DNA of 64,000 nucleotides, from NCBI GenBank assembly GCA_023251725.1, contig JAHEYG010000003.1:1-64000 (forward strand), read 5' to 3'. Shown here in pieces: positions 21,977 through 30,430 of this stretch. Below the pieces are notes generated by a model that made no database searches, was not told the origin of the DNA, and saw only the letters and a program-made list of their open reading frames with translations. Made by a program: the position numbers and the translations under genes. Every line of letters begins with the position of its first letter. The stretch's first letter is position 1. The DNA is from Sphingobacteriaceae bacterium. Lineage in GTDB: Bacteria > Bacteroidota > Bacteroidia > B-17B0 > Aurantibacillaceae.

Positions 21977-22987
21977 ATGAAACTCAGAATAGGCGATAAA
22001 GTAAGATTTTTAAACGAAACCGGCGAAGGTATTATCACTCGGTTTAAAGATAAAGACATGGTGTTTGTTGAAGTATCCGACGGATTTGAAATTCCATATT
22101 TGATAAAACAACTGGTTCCTATTCACACCGAACTTATAATTAATACCGAAATAGATAATATCGATATTAATCCGGAAACGGCGGTAAACGACGCTATTTA
22201 TTTTGTGATTGAGCCCGATCACGAACTACAGCTTCTAGTAAATGAATACAATTTATATTTATTTAATTCTTCCTCCTACATTTTAATGTATTCTTATTCG
22301 GTAAAAGACGAATCTTATTTTCAAACACTCAAACATGGCGAAGTAGGAGCCTATCAAAAAGTATTATTGAAGCAAGTGAAGCTTAATTTTTTTAAAGAGT
22401 TTGCTTATCATAAAATAGAATGTTTACTTTTTAAAAATTCTCATTTTAAAACCCAATTGCCCATCGCAGAAGTTATTTTTGTGAATCATAAAAATTTAAA
22501 TGATACCTCGGGTGGCTCAGTATCCGGGTTAATTAAACACGAGGAGTTTAAAAATCCGGTGTACGCCTTTTTATTAAAAGATGAATTTTTTATTATGGAA
22601 AATATTCAGCAAGATTTAAGTGAAGAAGATGTTCGAAAATTACAAAGCATAAAAGAATTTAAATCTTCTTATAAAACATCCAAATCCCACAAACAACAAT
22701 TACAGAAACTCGATGCCGAAGTAGATTTGCATATCCATGAATTAACCGGTAACACCAACGGTATGAGTAATCACGAAATGCTCTCCATTCAACTAGAGCG
22801 TTTCGAAAAAGAATTAGATAACGCCATCGTAAACGGAATGAAAAAAATAATTTTTATTCACGGCGTGGGTAACGGTCGCTTAAAACACGAAATACAAAGT
22901 ATTTTAAAATCTACCAAAGGTGTAAGTTATCAGGATGCTTCCTATAAATTGTACGGATTTGGAGCTACACAGGTAAATATTCTTTAA
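21977..22987 (+). CDS. DUF2027/Smr-domain protein
   Basis: C-terminal EVDLHIHEL ... IIFIHGVGNGRLKHEI Smr domain. Confidence 0.9.
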   Translation: MKLRIGDKVRFLNETGEGIITRFKDKDMVFVEVSDGFEIPYLIKQLVPIHTELIINTEIDNIDINPETAVNDAIYFVIEPDHELQLLVNEYNLYLFNSSSYILMYSYSVKDESYFQTLKHGEVGAYQKVLLKQVKLNFFKEFAYHKIECLLFKNSHFKTQLPIAEVIFVNHKNLNDTSGGSVSGLIKHEEFKNPVYAFLLKDEFFIMENIQQDLSEEDVRKLQSIKEFKSSYKTSKSHKQQLQKLDAEVDLHIHELTGNTNGMSNHEMLSIQLERFEKELDNAIVNGMKKIIFIHGVGNGRLKHEIQSILKSTKGVSYQDASYKLYGFGATQVNIL

Positions 22988-23037
22988 ACTCCCTATCAAT
23001 TATTTCATTCTAAATCCCCCAAATTTTCGTAAATTTA

Positions 23038-23412
23038 CAATGCAGGTTGTTCTACCGCTGCGACGTTAAACTCGCAGAGGAAAGTCCGGGCAACGCAGGG
23101 AAACCCGCCATGTGAAAACGTGGGTGTAAAGTTGGAAACAACAATATAACAGAGAGTGCCACAGAAAACAAGGTAGCCATAGTGTTAAAACTGCGGTGAT
23201 AGTGAAAATGTGGGGTAAGAGCCCACAAGCATAATCAGCAATGGTTGTGTTGGGTAAACCTCGGGTGTTGAAAGGCCAAATAAGTACTGATTTTAGAGCG
23301 TCCCGCTCTATTCCTTCGGGAAATCAGGATGGGTAGGTCGCATAGATAAATGGTAGATAGGCCATTGCATTAGCAATGGAAGAAACAGAACCCGGCTTAC
23401 AAACCTGCTTTT
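23038..23412 (+). ncRNA. rnpB: RNase P RNA, bacterial class A
   Basis: Conserved AGAGGAAAGTCCGGGC near 5' end, GGGTAGGTCGCATAGATAAATG and CAGAACCCGGCTTACAAACCTGC at 3' end. Confidence 0.96.
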
Positions 23413-23418
23413 TTAATT

Positions 23419-23470
23419 TTAGAACGATTTTTCAAAAAAACGATTTGTTTAATTGAAAAATTTGTTCTAA
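23419..23470 (+). terminator. Hairpin after rnpB / in 5' leader of the PKD gene
   Basis: TTAGAAC-GA-TTTTTCAA ... TTGAAAAA-TTT-GTTCTAA, then AT-rich tract. Confidence 0.5.
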
Positions 23471-23490
23471 ATTTAATTTTTAAAAATTCA

Positions 23491-26400
23491 ATGGCTAAGA
23501 AATTTATTGTCCTTTTTCTATTTTTAGCTTCCCTGGGTAAGGCTCAGTGTCCGCAGGTTTTTAATTATTTAGGCGTTCCAAGTTCTAATCCGTATTGGAT
23601 AAGCTGTACCGGTGGAAGTTACACTCTAAACTTTTCGGCCCCTACCAGTTGGGGTACTTATACTATTAATTGGGGAGATGGTACAGCCAATTTTAATGCT
23701 GCTTCTTATACTGCAAGTACTAATATAGTTCATACCTATACTGCTACCATAGATACTTTTCCCTTAACCCTTATTATTCCTTCTTTATCTTGTACTTTAA
23801 CGGGTGTTGTAGTAATGGAATTGCCCGTTATAGCAGGAAATCAAATTGCTTTCGGTGGTACAAATACTGCTTGCGCGCCTGCTATACTTAATTTTAACAA
23901 TAACAGCACCAACGTTTCAAAAACTACCACTTTTACTTGGAATTTCGGCGATGGTTCTCCACCCGCTATTTTTTCTTATACTAATGGTGGGACAAATATT
24001 GCGCATACATACACGCCCGGTGCAGTCAATTGTCAAACGGTTGTAACCATGACCGCAAAAAACTATTGCAGTTTTGGAGTACCAACAAAAGACAGTATTC
24101 CTATTCAGATTTTTGATAAAGATGTGGCTAACTTTTCGCCGGCTTTATTTGTGAAATGCTGGCCCGATAATGTTTTTAATTATACCAACACTTCTTCGCA
24201 AACCTGCGCGGGCCAAGGCAATACTTTTCAACGACAGGAAATGTGGGATTTTGGAAATTACTGGGGAAAAGGAGTTGACTCGCTAACGGCATGGAGCCCT
24301 TGGCCACCCGCAACTCCTGTTGCTGTTTCATATACTGCCGTTGGTAATTATACGGTGATGCTTAAAGACAGTAGTTTTTGCGGAGTAGTAACAAAAGTTT
24401 TAACAGTTGCCATAATAAATGCTCCTGTTTCAGGCATTGGAGTACCTGCGGCACCGTTATGTCAAAATGCACCATTAACTTTTTCGAACAACAGTACCGC
24501 CGGCTTTTTTTATCAATGGAATTTTGGTGATGGTGGGGGTTTTGTGGCTACACCTTTCGGGCCGCAAATTCATACGTATACTTCAACAGGAACTTACACG
24601 GTTCAGGTAGTTACTGCTATTCCCGGTGGAGGAAATAGTTGTAAAGACACTGCGAAAGTGGTTATAAATATTTTGGTGGCACCGGTTGCTAATTATGCAT
24701 TTACCGGTGGTTCGGGATGCGGTTCATTAGCAGGAGTAACATTTACCGATTCTTCTATTGGAGCTACCGGCTGGAGCTGGAATTTTGGTAACGGAAATAC
24801 TTCCACTTTGTCCATTCCGCCGGCACAAAATTATACCACAGCAGGAACATACACGGTTTCATTAACTGCTATTGCAGTTAACGGTTGTGTTAATACAAAA
24901 AGCGCTACCATAAATGTATTTCAAAAACCGGGCGCAGCATTTTCTCCTACATTTATTTGCGCAGGAACAATTACAAGTTTTACCGACCAATCTACTTTTT
25001 CGCCTCTTGATCCGATTATTAGTTGGGATTGGACTTTTGGCGACGGTACTCCTAATTCTACCTTACAAAATCCAACTCATACTTATACGGCCATTGCAAC
25101 CTATACCGTGAAATTAATTGTAAAAACCGCTAACTGCATCGATTCCATTAATGTCGTAATAGCCGCCAATACCAATTCGGGATTTACTTTTACTATGACA
25201 CCTGCCAGTGGTTGCACACCGTTAGGGGTTAATTTTATATCACCGCCAGGTGTTGTTACTGCCAATTGGAATTTTGGTAACGGAAATACATCGGCCCTAA
25301 TAAATCCTTCAACCACTTATACTAACGGTACACTCGGAAATCAATCCTATACGGTTACATTAATTGCCACCAACGCAGCAGGTTGTGTGGATACTGCCCG
25401 ACAGATTGCAACCATATTTCCAAAACCTATTGCTAATTTCACTTTAAATCCTACTATTGGATGTTCGCCATTAATTTCGAGTTTTACCGATTTAAGTGTT
25501 CTTGGCGGTGGTGGCGGTTACAATTGGGATTTTGGTGATGGAACATTATCAACTCTTACAAATCCTATTCACACTTTTACCACTAATGCTTCTTTTGTAA
25601 ATACTACTTATTCGGTGTCGCTTGTTCTTTTCAGTGCTAATGGATGTAAAGATACCGCTTCTACATTTGTGACTCTACTTCCTCACCCAAAATCTTTTTT
25701 TAGCGTTGATACACCGGTTTGCTCACCAAGAATATTAACATTTACTAATTCAGCAGTTGGTGCTATCACTTATAATTGGGATTTTGGAAATGGAAATACT
25801 TCCAGTTCGGCTTCTCCTACGTTAACTCAATTATACATTAATAACACCGGCCTTAATCAAACATTTTTGGTGACTTTATTAACCACTAATGCAAGTGGTT
25901 GTTCCGATTTAAGAAGTGCCAACGTGGTTATTCACTCTCAACTAAATTTAAATTTAACGGCTAATAAAGACAGCGGCTGTACCGCCCTTAAAGTTACTTT
26001 CCCTGGTTTTGCTACGGTAAATAATTACGCATGGACTTTCGGCGATGGAGGAATATCTTCTTTCGGAAACGTAAGTCATACTTTTACTAACAGTACACTT
26101 TCTACTGTTATTTATACGGTTCAATTAATTGCAACCGATATTTATGGATGTTCGGATACAGCTTCTAAAATAATAAAAGTGTTTCCTAAACCAATTGCAT
26201 TTTTTACGGCGAGTCCGCCTACTGTGGAAGTATTAAATCAATCTATTACTTGTGTAAATACTTCTACGCTTAATAATACAAACTTATGGACCTTCGGCGA
26301 TGGCGGAACTTCGTCTGCGGCAAACCCGGCGCATACGTATACTTCTATAGGAATGTATCAAGTCACTTTGATAATTACCAGTACAAAAGGCTGTAAAGAT

Positions 26401-26748
26401 ACTTTTGCTTTAGGAAATAAAATTAATGCCATTGAAATTGGAAGTTTGCAAGTACCAAATGCTTTTACACCTAATCTTAATGGTTCAGGTGGTGGAGTAT
26501 TTAATCCGAATGATTTAAGTAATGATATTTTTCATCCCGTTATTAAGGGCGGAATTGACACTTATCAATTTACTGTTTATTCGCGATGGGGCGAAATTTT
26601 ATTTGATACTAAAGATGCCACTATGGGGTGGGATGGATATTATCAGGGCAAACTTTGTACTCAGGATATTTATGTTTGGAAAATTAGTTTGTTAACCCTG
26701 GATGGAGCAAAGTTTGATAAAACCGGAGACGTATTATTATTAAAGTAA
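23491..26748 (+). CDS. Multi-PKD-repeat secreted protein with gliding-motility/T9SS type B C-terminal domain
   Basis: Repeated W(D/N)FG(D/N)G motifs; C-term LQVPNAFTPN ... FTVYSRWGEILFDT ... GWDGYYQG ... YVWKI. Confidence 0.94.
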   Translation: MAKKFIVLFLFLASLGKAQCPQVFNYLGVPSSNPYWISCTGGSYTLNFSAPTSWGTYTINWGDGTANFNAASYTASTNIVHTYTATIDTFPLTLIIPSLSCTLTGVVVMELPVIAGNQIAFGGTNTACAPAILNFNNNSTNVSKTTTFTWNFGDGSPPAIFSYTNGGTNIAHTYTPGAVNCQTVVTMTAKNYCSFGVPTKDSIPIQIFDKDVANFSPALFVKCWPDNVFNYTNTSSQTCAGQGNTFQRQEMWDFGNYWGKGVDSLTAWSPWPPATPVAVSYTAVGNYTVMLKDSSFCGVVTKVLTVAIINAPVSGIGVPAAPLCQNAPLTFSNNSTAGFFYQWNFGDGGGFVATPFGPQIHTYTSTGTYTVQVVTAIPGGGNSCKDTAKVVINILVAPVANYAFTGGSGCGSLAGVTFTDSSIGATGWSWNFGNGNTSTLSIPPAQNYTTAGTYTVSLTAIAVNGCVNTKSATINVFQKPGAAFSPTFICAGTITSFTDQSTFSPLDPIISWDWTFGDGTPNSTLQNPTHTYTAIATYTVKLIVKTANCIDSINVVIAANTNSGFTFTMTPASGCTPLGVNFISPPGVVTANWNFGNGNTSALINPSTTYTNGTLGNQSYTVTLIATNAAGCVDTARQIATIFPKPIANFTLNPTIGCSPLISSFTDLSVLGGGGGYNWDFGDGTLSTLTNPIHTFTTNASFVNTTYSVSLVLFSANGCKDTASTFVTLLPHPKSFFSVDTPVCSPRILTFTNSAVGAITYNWDFGNGNTSSSASPTLTQLYINNTGLNQTFLVTLLTTNASGCSDLRSANVVIHSQLNLNLTANKDSGCTALKVTFPGFATVNNYAWTFGDGGISSFGNVSHTFTNSTLSTVIYTVQLIATDIYGCSDTASKIIKVFPKPIAFFTASPPTVEVLNQSITCVNTSTLNNTNLWTFGDGGTSSAANPAHTYTSIGMYQVTLIITSTKGCKDTFALGNKINAIEIGSLQVPNAFTPNLNGSGGGVFNPNDLSNDIFHPVIKGGIDTYQFTVYSRWGEILFDTKDATMGWDGYYQGKLCTQDIYVWKISLLTLDGAKFDKTGDVLLLK

Positions 26749-26759
26749 GATTAAGAAAA

Positions 26760-27764
26760 TTGAAAACTAAATTACATATCATATTTTTGTTTTTGCTGAC
26801 TAACGTTCTGCTTGCACAGGACCCGCATTTTTCACAATTTTATTCTAATCCGCAATTTTTAAATCCTGCCTCTGCAGGTTTAACCGAGGAGCATCGTTTG
26901 GTAGCGAATTACAGAACACAATGGCCGGGTATAAAAAGCGCTTATCAAACTTATATGCTGGCCTACGATAATAGTGTGGATAAAATTAACAGTGGTATTG
27001 GATTTTACGCTATGCAGGATGCGGCCGGAGTTTCGGGTGTAAGATTAAATCAGTTTCAGTTAAGTTACAATTACAAAATTAAAATTAATGAAGACCATCA
27101 GATACGTGCCGGTTTAAGTGGTTCGTACAATATGAAAAGTTTAGATCAGACAAAATTAATTTTTAACGACCAATTAATTACTGGTGCCGCAGTGTCGTTG
27201 GATGCAGCTGCTTATCAAAACATAACGTATTTCGATTTAAATGCGGGCGTTTTATACAATTCACGAAATGTTTGGTGTGGCGTAGTGGTTAAACATTTAA
27301 ATACTCCAAATGTGAGTATGATTGGTAAAGAAGATAAATTACCAATGTACATCGGCGTGCATGGAGGAGTTAAAAAATTTATTGGTGAAACAGGTCCGAA
27401 TGACACCGAAGTAAAAAAATATTTATCTTTTGCATTTAATTACCGTCACCAATTAAATTACGATCAGTTAGATTTAGGTGCGTATTTTTTTATTAAGCCG
27501 ATTACTTTCGGTGTTTGGTACCGCGGTATTCCGTTTAAATCTTATGCAGCAGGTTATCCGAACAGCGAAAGTGTTACCGCATTATTAGGATTTGAAATCC
27601 CAAAGAAAAATATTAGAATTGGATACAGTTTTGATTTTACGGTTTCTAATTTGCAATTAAACAGAACTGCCGGTGCACACGAAATATCTTTGATTTACGA
27701 ATTTGCTTCCATAAAAAGAAAAGAAGCAAGAGCCACCAATAAAATTGCTCTTCCTAAGTTTTAG
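26760..27764 (+). CDS. PorP/SprF-family type IX secretion outer-membrane protein (TTG start)
   Basis: QDPHFSQFYSNPQFLNPASAGLTEEHRLVANYRTQWPG signature. Confidence 0.95.
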   Translation: MKTKLHIIFLFLLTNVLLAQDPHFSQFYSNPQFLNPASAGLTEEHRLVANYRTQWPGIKSAYQTYMLAYDNSVDKINSGIGFYAMQDAAGVSGVRLNQFQLSYNYKIKINEDHQIRAGLSGSYNMKSLDQTKLIFNDQLITGAAVSLDAAAYQNITYFDLNAGVLYNSRNVWCGVVVKHLNTPNVSMIGKEDKLPMYIGVHGGVKKFIGETGPNDTEVKKYLSFAFNYRHQLNYDQLDLGAYFFIKPITFGVWYRGIPFKSYAAGYPNSESVTALLGFEIPKKNIRIGYSFDFTVSNLQLNRTAGAHEISLIYEFASIKRKEARATNKIALPKF

Positions 27765-27803
27765 TTTTTTTCTTTATTTAAAAGCTGTTCTCATTCTTAT
27801 TTT

Positions 27804-27833
27804 TTTGGTCGAATAATTTTTAGTTTGGTCGAA
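27804..27833. promoter_or_regulatory. Direct repeat TTTGGTCGAA x2, 20-bp period
   Basis: TTTGGTCGAA at 27804-27813 and 27824-27833. Confidence 0.35.
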
Positions 27834-27881
27834 ATTACCACAAAGCCCTTGACATTAGATTTCGAAATGCCTAATTTGGAT

Positions 27882-27944
27882 AAATCATTTAACTGAGTTT
27901 TATTTTCTTTTTTATAGGTTCTCGTTTTTTCTGTTAAATGATTT
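27882..27944. repeat. Perfect 12-bp inverted repeat around a 39-bp spacer
   Basis: AAATCATTTAAC (27882-27893) and GTTAAATGATTT (27933-27944). Confidence 0.7.
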
Positions 27945-28034
27945 TTGTACTGCCCTTAATTAATTTTTTGTTGCCCAGTTTGTCGAGGCATTAAATTTAA
28001 AAACAATCAATATGAAAAAAATACAACTGTAATT

Positions 28035-29624
28035 ATGTTTGCTTTATTAAGCAGTTTTGTATTTAGTCAACCTGCTGGTAAATGGTCTACGGGCGGAAAC
28101 GCCATTGTAGCCGGAGATTTTATTGGCACAACCAATAATTTCCCCTTTGATTTCAGAGTAAATAATGTTCAGCAAATGAGTTTAAGCGTTAACGGCGTTT
28201 TAACTCTTAATGCATTAAGCGGAACAAGCAACCGGATTTTATTTACCGATACCAATGGAAATATTACAGCCTTAGCCGCCGGAACTACCGGGCAGTTTTT
28301 GAAAAGCAACGGTACTTGGGGCAATTTACCATTAAGCGCAACCAGTTGGGGTGTGCTGGGTAACGATATATTTAACACAAATACAGGCAACACCGGAATT
28401 GGCACAAACACCCCTTCCTTTAAACTCGATGTAAACGGTTCGGTACGTATAAAAAACGATTTATTGGTTGAAGGCCAAATATTAATTAGCGAGAAAGTAC
28501 AATCGGGCGTAGTTAGTACCGATACCATACGCATGGCACCCGGAGCGGGCGGCCAAATTATAGGCGATATAAGAGCCATGAATAAGTTTTCTGTAGATGG
28601 AAATTCATTATTTTCCGGAAAATTAACCGCTACACAAGGTGTAATGTTTGATAATGCCGGTACAAAAGGTATTTCATTAATACCTGGTGTAGGTGCAAAT
28701 CCTGATGTTTGGAGTTTTGGTAGGGGACCCGGGGCCGGCGCACTTTTCTTAAATAATCCTTGTTTTTCACCTGTTGCTCCTACTGCACTAACCAGTTGGC
28801 AATTTCCGGGCATATTACAAATATATTCTGCCGATCCTTCTGGTAATTATATACCTACTACTTCTGTTTTGACATTAGGCTCTTGGGGTACCGGAAGTTC
28901 AATTGATGTAGCCGGTGGTGGCGTTGGTAGCAGTTTACTAATGAATTATTTTTGTGGAAAAGACATCGGACTTTGTACTGGTGGAGGCGGTAAAGTAGCC
29001 GTTGGAAATAATTTAGAAGTAGGTTTTGCAAATACAGATTTAAATATTACAGCAAATATTAATGCTGTTGGTGGTACTAAAGTTGCTATTGGTGCTTTTA
29101 GTAACCACATTAGCGGTGGTGGCTATTATACAAAAATTGTTGTTAATAGAGACGATACAAAAGCCATTGGTATAATTAACGGCGCTACAGGCGTTGAAGG
29201 GTTTAAAGTGATGGGTGATGGAAAAACTATTATAGGAAAACCATTATTAAACACGAGTATTCATTTTAGCGACGCTTTATTAACAGTTAACGGTAAAGTA
29301 GTAGGTAAGTCATTATATGTTACACTTCAAAGCTGGGCTGATTACGTTTTCAAAAAGGACTACAAATTATCGGCATGGGAAGAAACCGAAAATTATTTTA
29401 TAAAAAACGAACATTTAAAAGGAGTGCCAACAACAAAAGAGGTAATGGCAAATGGCGTTAATGTAGGAGAAACACAGGTAATTTTTCTTACAAAATTAGA
29501 AGAAGCGTATTTATACCTTGGAGAAGCAAAAAAGGAAATAAAAGAATTAAGAGACGAGATAAAGGAGTTAAAAAGAGAAAAGGAAGGTTTTGAAAGCCGA
29601 CTTTTAAAATTGGAGAATAAATGA
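28035..29624 (+). CDS. Secreted tail-fibre-like protein with C-terminal coiled coil; true start probably 28012 with a frameshift in A7
   Basis: GNTGIGTNTPSFKLDVNGSVRIKNDLLVEG motif and EAKKEIKELRDEIKELKREKEGFESRLLKLENK coiled coil. Confidence 0.85.
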   Translation: MFALLSSFVFSQPAGKWSTGGNAIVAGDFIGTTNNFPFDFRVNNVQQMSLSVNGVLTLNALSGTSNRILFTDTNGNITALAAGTTGQFLKSNGTWGNLPLSATSWGVLGNDIFNTNTGNTGIGTNTPSFKLDVNGSVRIKNDLLVEGQILISEKVQSGVVSTDTIRMAPGAGGQIIGDIRAMNKFSVDGNSLFSGKLTATQGVMFDNAGTKGISLIPGVGANPDVWSFGRGPGAGALFLNNPCFSPVAPTALTSWQFPGILQIYSADPSGNYIPTTSVLTLGSWGTGSSIDVAGGGVGSSLLMNYFCGKDIGLCTGGGGKVAVGNNLEVGFANTDLNITANINAVGGTKVAIGAFSNHISGGGYYTKIVVNRDDTKAIGIINGATGVEGFKVMGDGKTIIGKPLLNTSIHFSDALLTVNGKVVGKSLYVTLQSWADYVFKKDYKLSAWEETENYFIKNEHLKGVPTTKEVMANGVNVGETQVIFLTKLEEAYLYLGEAKKEIKELRDEIKELKREKEGFESRLLKLENK

Positions 29625-29626
29625 TT

Positions 29627-30427
29627 ATGAAAAAAATCATATTGTATATGATATTTTTTAATTGCGCAAGTACTTTTGCCCAACAGGATAGTCTTGGTAA
29701 AGTTTCAACCAACGCAAATCGAAAATGGCATTACACAGCCGATTTATCTTTTACTAATATGCTCCCTATAAAAGAGTATTATCCAATTGGATATTATTCA
29801 GTTTCTAGTGTCGGCAGCAAAAACGATGGTTTTGCTGATTTTAAATTATATCCAAAGTATTCTTATGCTTTAAATTTTACCATAGGAATACAAAGAAATT
29901 TTTGTAAAAAAAAGAAATCATTTTTTAGTTTAATTCTATCAGGCAAATACTCATTTATTAATCATAAAGCTACAATGGTTGGTGAGTATTTGAAGGGAGA
30001 CGAAGCCCCTTTCTATTTTAACGGCGTTGCAAATGAACAAAGATTGATACAAATGGTAAGTTTAGAAACAGGAGTTTCATATAGTAGAATAACTTCTAAA
30101 CAAAGTACTATTTCATTCGTTCTTAAAGTTGCAAATGGGGTAGGGTTTTATACTCAAAAAATTTCTTATCGCGAACCCTTCCCGTTAACAAACTGTCAAA
30201 ATTGTCCAACAAGTTTTTATTCTAATTATATAGATAATAGTTTATTTTTTTTAATAAGCGGTACAGGCGGAATTAATTATTTGTTCAAATATAAAAATAT
30301 CCTGTATGGTCCCAATTTTGAATATTCTATTCCTATAGGTTTTCATAGAGGGTTCCCGGAAATAGCCGGCGTTAGCGCTTTGCAATTTTACCATAATATT
30401 TTATTAGGTATAACACTTAAATATTAA
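29627..30427 (+). CDS. Putative outer-membrane beta-barrel protein
   Basis: MKKIILYMIFFNCASTFAQ signal peptide, amphipathic strand pattern; follows preceding gene directly. Confidence 0.75.
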   Translation: MKKIILYMIFFNCASTFAQQDSLGKVSTNANRKWHYTADLSFTNMLPIKEYYPIGYYSVSSVGSKNDGFADFKLYPKYSYALNFTIGIQRNFCKKKKSFFSLILSGKYSFINHKATMVGEYLKGDEAPFYFNGVANEQRLIQMVSLETGVSYSRITSKQSTISFVLKVANGVGFYTQKISYREPFPLTNCQNCPTSFYSNYIDNSLFFLISGTGGINYLFKYKNILYGPNFEYSIPIGFHRGFPEIAGVSALQFYHNILLGITLKY

Positions 30428-30430
30428 AAC

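Noticed and set aside
28169-28813. 214-aa minus-strand ORF
   Set aside because: Fully antisense to the fibre-like CDS, Pro/Val-biased shadow translation with no recognisable motif.
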